From: Candidatus Ryanbacteria bacterium RIFCSPLOWO2_12_FULL_47_9c
Lineage (GTDB): Bacteria > Patescibacteriota > Minisyncoccia > Ryanbacterales > GWA2-47-10b
Length of the DNA: 10,122 bases
NCBI GenBank assembly: GCA_001821795.1
Contig: MHOB01000053.1
Location: 2,415-12,536 of the forward strand
Direction: 5' to 3'
This document shows, piece by piece, positions 1 to 5,282 of the stretch. Position numbers and translations under genes: made by a program. Positions within the stretch are counted from its first letter, which is position 1; every line of letters starts with the position of its first letter. Under the pieces are notes generated by a model that was given only the letters and a program-made list of their open reading frames with translations, had not been told where the DNA came from and ran no database searches.

Positions 1-168
1 GCTACTTCTGGCACGAATAATCTTCAATCGTGCGCTGGCGTGGTAGATAACGGCACAATCACTCCGATCGACTCAAACCCCGGTGACGACATCGGCTCAT
101 GCTCCTCAAGCTCTCCACAGCCACTGTGGCCCGATTGCTCCGTCTTCCCCGGCCTTTCGATGCCATAA
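1..168 (+). CDS. 3' end of an unrecognised gene, probably a secreted protein
   Basis: Frame 1 is open from the window edge to a TAA at 166-168, giving 55 residues; the other two forward frames are closed early by stops. The visible tail is rich in Ser, Asn, Asp, Pro and Gly with three cysteines (residues 11, 34 and 46 of the fragment), a composition typical of an exported protein rather than a cytoplasmic enzyme. No domain is recognisable. The next gene starts 70 bases later on the same strand. The start and most of the protein lie outside the window, so function cannot be judged. It could be an open frame without coding value, but codon use (mostly C- or T-ending codons such as GGC, GAC, TGC) looks like real coding sequence. 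Confidence 0.55.
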   Translation, partial: ATSGTNNLQSCAGVVDNGTITPIDSNPGDDIGSCSSSSPQPLWPDCSVFPGLSMP

Positions 169-219
169 TCTTCGGTAAGTAAAAGCCGTTTTTTGCGTCT
201 TAGTATGTATTAATGGCTA

Positions 220-232
220 TGTTTGATACACT
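220..232 (+). promoter_or_regulatory. Candidate extended -10 promoter, leaderless transcript
   Basis: TGTTTGATACACT at 220-232 holds a -10-like hexamer TACACT (227-232) preceded by TG plus one base (224-226), the extended -10 pattern. Only six bases separate the hexamer from the ATG at 239, so transcription would start at or next to the start codon. No convincing -35 hexamer lies 16-18 bases upstream, as expected for an extended -10 site. The same TGTTTGATA string recurs at 1776-1784 ahead of the next gene pair. Confidence 0.45.
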
Positions 233-238
233 AATAAC

Positions 239-1741
239 ATGAAAAAAACACTTGCGGGTTTACTTTTGGTGAGCTCAATTCTTATTGTGGCTCCCGTTGC
301 ATATGGAGCTGGGCTCACGCAAGCTCAAATAGATTCCATACTTAGCATACTTCGTTCTTTTGGAGCAGAAGAGAGCATCGTCGCAAATGTCCGGACGGCA
401 TTGACGGGTGGTGGTTCAACCACGCCGCCAACAGAGTGGTGCCATACGTTTAATAAAAACTTACGCGTTGGTGACCGTAGCGACGAGGTTCGTGAATTGG
501 AGATTGCACTCGACAAAGAAGGTTTTGCTGTTGTTCTCTCGGATAAAGCTCGAGATCCGCTCTTTAACGAATCATTCGCATCGGCTGTCACTGGTTTTCA
601 AGAAAAATATCGTGATGAAATTTTAACGCCGCTTGGATTAAAATATGGAACGGGTTTTGTAGGTAATGCTACACGCAAAAAACTCAACGCGCTTTATGGA
701 TGTGGAAGCGGCGGTGGCAGAGTTGTTGAAGTAACGGTACCGGCGTCGTTTTCACTTACCGTTGGCGGGACCGCCCACATTACAAGCAAACGTGATACGA
801 CGGTTAAACTCAATAGTATCGCAAGTAATTGCCCATCGGGCGCATATTGTTCAAATTTCATGGCGCCGAGTTTTACTGCACTTATTACGGTAACAAATTC
901 AGGTGGGTGTGGCCGCGATGCGAGTCCGCTTTGCCTCGGACCTCCGGGTTTTACTCGTGACTATATGATGAAAGTTGGCGAGTCAATTCCGATTTTTGAG
1001 TTGACACTTCATCTGGTAAGCATTGATGGCGCAGAAGCGAATTTTAAAATTGATACTACATCATCGCCGCCTGATGGTAACAAGCCGCCCGTTATCAAAG
1101 GTGTGAGTGGGCCAGTCAAACTCGGTGTGGGGGAAACTGGCACGTGGACAGTAAGCGCGTCGGATCCCGAAGGCGCGAGTTTGCGTTACTCGGTTGTGTG
1201 GGGAGATGAGCGCCAAGGCGTTGCCGGTTCCGGCACGATTCTTAAAGAAAACCGCACTGGCTCGATAAATAGTCAAGAAGTTTCGTTTACGCATTCTTTT
1301 TCAAGCGCCGGAACGTATAAAATTCTGTTTTCTGTCACTGATAATGCTGGTAGCGAGGCGCGTTCAACAATAACGGTTAGTGTTGGTGAGGCAACAGAAA
1401 AAAACGGGTATCTTTATCTTGTGCCCGAGGATATTGAGTTGGAAGTCGGCGAGTCTCAAGAGATCAAGGCATACTATCAACCGCCGATGCCGCTGTGCGC
1501 GAGCGGATACGCGTGTATTCAAATGATGCCTGTGCCTTATCGCGTTGCCGCGAAATTTGCATCCGATAATTTGGAAGTGGTTGATATTGCTATTGCAATA
1601 CCGATGTGTATTCCTGCTGATCCAGCAAGCGGCAACTATTGCGGAGAGATGGCAATCGTGCAAGGCAAAAAGGCAGGATCGGCGACAATAACTGCTACTT
1701 ACAATGGCTTGTCTGCGAACGCAGAAGTAGAGGTCAAATAG
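239..1741 (+). CDS. Secreted multidomain protein: PG-binding-like, PKD and Big_2-like domains
   Basis: 500 residues, probably exported and cell-surface or periplasm-like in location. Residues 1-23 form a signal peptide (KK, hydrophobic core, small residues AYGA). Residues 25-55 form a helical segment beginning LTQAQIDSILSILRSFGA, which I associate with many Parcubacteria secreted proteins. Residues about 68-155 resemble a peptidoglycan-binding domain (LRVGDRSDEVRELE, later FQEKY and GNATRKKLNALYG) framed by C68 and C155, likely a disulphide. Residues 163-272 form a beta-rich domain with Cys198, Cys204, Cys224 and Cys232. Residues 283-382 are a PKD-like domain (NKPPVI, DPEG, FSSAGTYKILFSVTDNAG). 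Residues 391-500 look like a Big_2/Ig-like domain (LEVGESQEI, GSATITATYNG) with four more cysteines. The ATG at 239 is chosen because the signal peptide starts there; there is no Shine-Dalgarno. Stop is TAG. A scaffold or adhesin role is inferred; no catalytic motif is seen. Confidence 0.85.
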   Translation: MKKTLAGLLLVSSILIVAPVAYGAGLTQAQIDSILSILRSFGAEESIVANVRTALTGGGSTTPPTEWCHTFNKNLRVGDRSDEVRELEIALDKEGFAVVLSDKARDPLFNESFASAVTGFQEKYRDEILTPLGLKYGTGFVGNATRKKLNALYGCGSGGGRVVEVTVPASFSLTVGGTAHITSKRDTTVKLNSIASNCPSGAYCSNFMAPSFTALITVTNSGGCGRDASPLCLGPPGFTRDYMMKVGESIPIFELTLHLVSIDGAEANFKIDTTSSPPDGNKPPVIKGVSGPVKLGVGETGTWTVSASDPEGASLRYSVVWGDERQGVAGSGTILKENRTGSINSQEVSFTHSFSSAGTYKILFSVTDNAGSEARSTITVSVGEATEKNGYLYLVPEDIELEVGESQEIKAYYQPPMPLCASGYACIQMMPVPYRVAAKFASDNLEVVDIAIAIPMCIPADPASGNYCGEMAIVQGKKAGSATITATYNGLSANAEVEVK

Positions 1742-1746
1742 TTTTC

Positions 1747-1755
1747 TGTGGATAA
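1747..1755 (-). promoter_or_regulatory. Perfect DnaA box (TTATCCACA on - strand)
   Basis: TGTGGATAA on the + strand is the exact reverse complement of the strong DnaA box TTATCCACA. It lies five bases after the stop codon of the upstream gene, in the 97-base gap before the NPF protein gene. A second exact copy lies at 7826-7834; both share the ten-base string CTGTGGATAA in one orientation. A single site does not make an origin. It may be a titration or regulatory site, or a chance match. Confidence 0.4.
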
Positions 1756-1775
1756 GTGGGATCATCCTCCTTGCT

Positions 1776-1790
1776 TGTTTGATATAAAAT
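1776..1790 (+). promoter_or_regulatory. Candidate extended -10 promoter for the NPF/Cys-repeat gene pair
   Basis: TGTTTGATATAAAAT at 1776-1790 contains TATAAA (1783-1788), five of six matches to TATAAT, preceded by TG plus one base. It shares TGTTTGATA with the candidate promoter at 220-232. The predicted start would be near 1795, leaving a leader of about 44 bases before the ATG at 1839. No clear -35 hexamer is visible. It probably drives both downstream genes, since they are only four bases apart. Confidence 0.45.
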
Positions 1791-1838
1791 ATAAGCGAGG
1801 GTCGTTTGTTATTGGATATATTTTTAATTAATAAGAAA

Positions 1839-2099
1839 ATGGATAGTAATAAATTGGTTATTGCCATAGTGGCAGCGCTTGTTATCGGCGGAGCGGCAGG
1901 GTTTTATTACGGCGCGGCCAAGGGGAGATCACAGGGTTTTGACGATGGTAAAAAGGCGGGGCTCGCCGAGGCGACTGAAAACGCGAAAAAAGAGGCGGCC
2001 GCAGAGATTAATCCTTTTGGCGAAGCCGCTACCCCGGTTAATCCTTTTGCTGAAGAAGCAAATCCGCTTGAAAATGTTAAGACAAATCCTTTTGAATAG
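1839..2099 (+). CDS. Small single-pass membrane protein with C-terminal NPF motifs
   Basis: 86 residues. Residues 5-24 form one hydrophobic helix with small-residue spacing (GGAAGFYYGAAKG), a glycine-zipper-like packing face. A charged Ala/Lys/Glu segment follows (residues 28-56), then a tail with NPF at 58-60, 68-70 and 83-85 and a variant NPL at 75-77. At DNA level the string AATCCTTTTG occurs three times there. The ATG at 1839 is preferred over an in-frame TTG at 1806, because the latter would put extra residues before the membrane helix. There is no Shine-Dalgarno. Four bases after the TAG stop the Cys-repeat gene begins, so the two are likely cotranscribed and may act together. I have a sense that similar small proteins recur in Parcubacteria but know no function. 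In eukaryotes NPF binds EH domains; that meaning should not be carried over. Confidence 0.75.
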   Translation: MDSNKLVIAIVAALVIGGAAGFYYGAAKGRSQGFDDGKKAGLAEATENAKKEAAAEINPFGEAATPVNPFAEEANPLENVKTNPFE

Positions 2100-2103
2100 T
2101 CCT

Positions 2104-3864
2104 ATGCGTTCTTATTACGATATCGGCTTCGCTGCATTTTTTGGATTGGTTTTAACTGCGGGAGTTGTTTTTGCAGCGAATATTTTTGATATTACATATC
2201 CGATCGCGGAGCTTGGCGGTTGCGAGAGCCAATCTGCATGTAAAAATTACTGCGACAAGCCGGAAAATGCAGACGCGTGTCAGGCGTTTGCGGAGGCAAA
2301 GGGGCTTGTGAAAAAAGAGGAGAGGCAGGTTGTTGACGAGCAAAAGAAGGGGCCTGGCGGCTGCGCGTCAAAAGAAGATTGCCGCACTTACTGCGATGAT
2401 CCTGCACACACGGAAGAGTGTATTGATTTTGCCGAGCGCGAGGGCCTGATGTCGAAAGATACGGCAATGCGCGCTCGTGGGGCGTTTAAAGAACGCGTCG
2501 AGCCGCAGGAAGGGCCGGGCGGCTGCAAGAGCGAGGATGACTGCCGTTCCTATTGCGATAACGATGCAAATTTCGACGAATGCATGAAATATGCCGAGGA
2601 GCACAAGTTGATGTCAAAAGAAGAAATCGAGCGTGCGCGCAAGTTTCGCGACAAAACTGGTCCCGGAGGATGCAAAGGTAGAGAGTGCAAAGATTATTGT
2701 GATGAGTCTGGGCACGAAGAAGAGTGTCTTGAGTTTGCTGAAAAAGAGGGCCTGATTCCAAAAGAAGAAGTTGAACGCGCGCGGAAGTTTATTAGTGCTT
2801 CAAAAGATGGCGGACCGGGCGGATGCCGCGGGCGCCAATGTGAAAATTATTGCAATGACCCCGTACATCGTGACGAGTGTTTTGATTTTGCGAAGAAAAA
2901 TAATCTTATTTCTGAAGACGAGATTACTAATATTGAACGCGGGAAAAAACTTGAGGAGAAGGTAAGAGAAGCCGGCGGACCGGGCGGATGCAAAGACGAA
3001 AAATCCTGCATGGAATATTGTAAAGATCCAGCGCATGTTGAAGAGTGTCTCGGGTTTGCAAGTGCGCATGGTGGTATGGATCGAGATACTGCAGAACGAA
3101 TGCTTAAGCAATTTGTTGACGATGGGGAACGGTTTGGACCTCGGCCTGTTGGGCGTCCGGGCGAGTTTCAGCCGCGACAGGGTGAGATGGAAGAACGCTT
3201 TCGTAAATTCGAGGACTTTGAAAAGCTTGAGCGCGAGTTTCGTGGTAATGCACAGTTTGGACCGCCGCCCGAGGGCGAGGGTCAACCGGGTATGTTTTCT
3301 CCTGGCGGGCCGCGCGAAAATCAAGGGCCACCGCCGGATGGCGAAAGACCGGGCGTGCCTTATCGCACGGGTCCGGGTGGATGCAAAACGCCAGATGAGT
3401 GCATGAAATATTGTTTTGAGCACCGTGATGAATGTGGACTGAAAGAGCCGCCCCCTCCGGAGCAAAGACTGCCACAGCGTGAAGGTGAGCCACAACAGCG
3501 TCCAGATGGTAGGCCGTTTGAAGGTGGTGAGTTTAGGCCCGAGGGTCGTCCTTTTGATGGTAGTCCTCCTACCCCCGATGAACAGAGATTTTTCGGTATG
3601 CCGCCTCCTCATGGCTATCAAAAAGATGATGGCGGTTTTAGCCCTCCTGATGGGGATTTTCAGGGTTCCGGCGAGTTTATAAGACCACCGGAGGATCGGC
3701 CTCAAGAGCTAATGCTTTCACCAGAACCGGTCCCGACGGGGGATAGTGGCGGCTTTCAACAACCGCCTTCGCCAGAAAATCATCAATTGCGTTCGCCTGT
3801 TCTCCGTGCGATCGGAACTGTTCTTTTCTCTCCAGTGATTCTTTTCGAACGAGTCCTCCGCTAG
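2104..3864 (+). CDS. Secreted protein with seven four-cysteine (GPGGC) repeats and Pro/Gly-rich tail
   Basis: 586 residues from the ATG at 2104. The frame stays open further upstream, but 2104 gives a clean signal peptide (residues 1-25: FAAFFGLVLTAGVVFAA) and a four-base gap from the upstream stop. Seven repeats follow, with first cysteines at residues 40, 87, 141, 190, 241, 296 and 427. The usual pattern is GGC-x4/5-C-x3-C-x8-C, then an acidic helix such as FAEKEGL and ERARKF. Repeats 4 and 5 are one residue shorter between the first two cysteines; repeat 7 is cut to C-x5-C-x3-C-x6-C with no helix. Residues 343-560 are rich in Pro, Gly, Glu and Arg and probably disordered. The last 23 residues form a hydrophobic stretch (569-581) between arginines. 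Each repeat could hold two disulphides or a metal. Cell-surface function is inferred; no enzyme motif is seen. Its TAG stop shares CTAG with the convergent fmt stop. Confidence 0.85.
   Translation: MRSYYDIGFAAFFGLVLTAGVVFAANIFDITYPIAELGGCESQSACKNYCDKPENADACQAFAEAKGLVKKEERQVVDEQKKGPGGCASKEDCRTYCDDPAHTEECIDFAEREGLMSKDTAMRARGAFKERVEPQEGPGGCKSEDDCRSYCDNDANFDECMKYAEEHKLMSKEEIERARKFRDKTGPGGCKGRECKDYCDESGHEEECLEFAEKEGLIPKEEVERARKFISASKDGGPGGCRGRQCENYCNDPVHRDECFDFAKKNNLISEDEITNIERGKKLEEKVREAGGPGGCKDEKSCMEYCKDPAHVEECLGFASAHGGMDRDTAERMLKQFVDDGERFGPRPVGRPGEFQPRQGEMEERFRKFEDFEKLEREFRGNAQFGPPPEGEGQPGMFSPGGPRENQGPPPDGERPGVPYRTGPGGCKTPDECMKYCFEHRDECGLKEPPPPEQRLPQREGEPQQRPDGRPFEGGEFRPEGRPFDGSPPTPDEQRFFGMPPPHGYQKDDGGFSPPDGDFQGSGEFIRPPEDRPQELMLSPEPVPTGDSGGFQQPPSPENHQLRSPVLRAIGTVLFSPVILFERVLR
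2215..3111 (+). repeat. Six tandem GPGGC-type Cys-repeat units, protein-level repeat
   Basis: Six units of roughly 46-55 codons, each opening with a GGC tripeptide codon block (Gly-Gly-Cys) and ending in an acidic helix. The units are mostly diverged at DNA level, but one 18-base string, GGCGGACCGGGCGGATGC, is identical at 2809-2826 and 2974-2991. A seventh, shortened unit sits apart at 3370-3441 beyond the Pro/Gly-rich spacer. The repeats lie wholly within the secreted protein gene. Confidence 0.8.
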
Positions 3865-4724
3865 CTGAATGTTCGAGTACTTTGTTTGAGGTAGCCATGT
3901 GCGAAGGCACTACCGCTCATTATACTTTTCCCTTCGGGCTGTATCGAATCTATAATCAATATTCCGTCCCCACATCCAACGAGAAGGTTATTGTGCTCAA
4001 GCATAAGCTCGCCGGGCCCGAGAGTTCTTTGTGTTTCTATTTTCGTCGTTGCTTTGAGTATTTTGACATGTTTGTCATTGAGCTGTGTCCATGCTGATGG
4101 CCAAGGAGTATAAGCGCGAATGGATCGATTAATATTTTCTGTTCGATCATGCCAATTGATTTTTCCGTTTTCTTTTTTGACTAGTTTTGTAAATGTTGCA
4201 CGGGCATGATCTTGTTCATGAGTTTGTAACTTGCCGGCCACCCAGGGAAGAATAATCTCTGCGAGTAAATTACCCCCAATTTTTGCGAGCTTATCACCCA
4301 AGGTTAAAAACGTATCATTGGGTTCGATTGTAAGCTCACGCTGCGCGAGTATTGGTCCGTGATCAACTTGCGTGTCGGTGAGCATAATGGTAACTCCGGT
4401 TTTTGAGTCGCCAGCGAGAATGGCCGTTTGGATAGGTGAAGGACCGCGGTATTGGGGGAGGAGTGATGGATGAACGTTGAGAGTTCCCCGCAAGGGGAGC
4501 GCAAGAATGTTACTTGGGAGGATTTTACCGAATGATGCGATGACAAAGAGATCTGATTTTTTTGGGCTTGCGAGCATCGGTATTTTGTGTGTTTGTAGAT
4601 ACTTTTCGACTGGTCCATGTTTTGTGATGACCCCCGCAAGATAGTAACGATGCTCAAGCAATGCCTCGAGCACCGGAATGGAAAACTCTGAACTTCCGAA
4701 GAATACTATTGAAGGCGTTTTCAT
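3861..4724 (-). CDS. fmt: Methionyl-tRNA formyltransferase with shortened N-terminal loop
   Basis: 287 residues. It transfers a formyl group from 10-formyl-tetrahydrofolate to Met on initiator tRNA in the cytoplasm. Seen in order: FFGSSEFSIPVLE (8-20), ASFGKILP (63-70), the hallmark LNVHPSLLPQYRG (82-94) with catalytic Asn83 and His85, and VDHGPIL (120-126) with catalytic Asp121. The C-terminal tRNA-binding domain carries RAYTPWPSAWT (203-213) and GDGILIIDSIQPEGK (252-266). E. coli Fmt is about 315 residues. The missing residues are mainly two N-terminal loops: the family's PDRPxGRG stretch is absent (GVITK runs straight into HGPVEK, 31-41), and the stretch before ASFG is also short. The ATG overlaps the def stop as ATGA, implying translational coupling. 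Stop is TAG. Identity is firm; the loop loss may change tRNA recognition. Confidence 0.93.
   Translation of the reverse strand: MKTPSIVFFGSSEFSIPVLEALLEHRYYLAGVITKHGPVEKYLQTHKIPMLASPKKSDLFVIASFGKILPSNILALPLRGTLNVHPSLLPQYRGPSPIQTAILAGDSKTGVTIMLTDTQVDHGPILAQRELTIEPNDTFLTLGDKLAKIGGNLLAEIILPWVAGKLQTHEQDHARATFTKLVKKENGKINWHDRTENINRSIRAYTPWPSAWTQLNDKHVKILKATTKIETQRTLGPGELMLEHNNLLVGCGDGILIIDSIQPEGKSIMSGSAFAHGYLKQSTRTFS
4721..4724 (-). other. ATGA stop/start overlap coupling def and fmt
   Basis: On the - strand the four bases ATGA carry the fmt start codon and the def stop codon TGA. No Shine-Dalgarno precedes the fmt ATG, so fmt is probably translated by re-initiation after def. The pair acts on the same formyl-Met cycle in opposite directions. 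The TGA here also shows that TGA is a stop in this genome. Confidence 0.8.
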
Positions 4725-5275
4725 GTATTTTCGGTCTCTTTGACGACGGTGAGTTTTTTTACCTTATCGATGAATAGCACTCCGTTTAGGTGGTCGATTT
4801 CATGCTGGATGAGACGTGCAAAAAGTTTTGAAGCGCCGCGTTCAAAGACGTGCCCTTTTTCATCGCGCGCCCGTACACGAATTTTTTCTGCGCGTTCCAC
4901 CTCCCCATATTTTTTCGGTACGCTTAAACACCCCTCAACTCCGTTGAATTTCTTTGTGGAAATTTTTATGATTTCAGGATTTATGAAAGTATAATATTCC
5001 CACTTTTTATCTGTGTCTTTTTCTTTTCCAAAGCGGTCGTCCGGGTGTTTCAATTTTTTATCAATTACAAGTGCTTCTTCGGATGCGAGGAATATTCTTT
5101 TGGAAATTCCTATTTGCGGGGCTGCAATGCCGATGCCTTCAGATGTTGCACGGAGAGCTTTTGACATTGCATCGATGGTCTTAACAAGCCCCGATGTGCC
5201 GAATTCGGTCTCTTTGACGGCAATTGCATTTTTTCGCAATACTTGATTTGGTGTTGTTACAATTTGATTTGACAT
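4721..5275 (-). CDS. def: Peptide deformylase
   Basis: 184 residues from the ATG at 5275. It removes the formyl group from the N-terminal Met of new proteins, using a divalent metal. All three signature motifs are present: GIGIAAPQ (47-54), EGCLS (114-118) with metal ligand Cys116, and HEIDHLNGVLFID (158-170) with ligands His158 and His162 and catalytic Glu159. The sequence starts like the family (IVTTPNQVLRKNA). An upstream in-frame ATG pair near 5338 would add 21 residues inside the end of priA and is less likely. The chosen start lies seven bases beyond the priA stop. An insertion of about 15-20 charged residues (HPDDRFGKEKDTDKK, 77-91) sits before the EGCLS strand. Length is close to bacterial enzymes (about 170). 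It appears fully active. Confidence 0.95.
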   Translation of the reverse strand: MSNQIVTTPNQVLRKNAIAVKETEFGTSGLVKTIDAMSKALRATSEGIGIAAPQIGISKRIFLASEEALVIDKKLKHPDDRFGKEKDTDKKWEYYTFINPEIIKISTKKFNGVEGCLSVPKKYGEVERAEKIRVRARDEKGHVFERGASKLFARLIQHEIDHLNGVLFIDKVKKLTVVKETENT

Positions 5276-5282
5276 AGAGATA

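Noticed and set aside
169..200. Possible terminator CGG...CCG followed by six T after the first partial gene
   Set aside because: Only three base pairs can form in the stem, too weak to call.
1771..1800. Imperfect inverted repeat CTTGCTTGT/ATAAGCGAG as a terminator
   Set aside because: It needs two G-U pairs and a 12-base loop with no T tract after it, and it overlaps a better supported extended -10 promoter.
1364..1867. Open frame of 167 codons on the - strand over the end of the first complete gene
   Set aside because: It lies antisense to the Big_2-like domain region, has no domain or plausible start context, and its composition fits a shadow frame.
1879..2103. Upstream in-frame extension of the Cys-repeat gene
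   Set aside because: The extension overlaps the NPF gene and yields an Arg/Leu-rich sequence; starting at 2104 gives a clean signal peptide.
2215..3111. CRISPR-like or tandem DNA repeat array in the Cys-repeat gene
   Set aside because: The repeats are coding, of uneven length and mostly diverged at DNA level; only one 18-base string is identical between units.
2800..3705. Open frame of 301 codons on the - strand inside the Cys-repeat gene
   Set aside because: It is antisense to a strongly supported gene. Its product is a low-complexity Arg/Thr/Ile/Leu sequence, as expected from reading Pro/Gly/Glu codons backwards, with no recognisable domain.
4721..4723. UGA read as glycine, as in some CPR lineages
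   Set aside because: def ends on TGA in a typical ATGA overlap with fmt, directly after the expected C-terminus, so TGA is a stop here.
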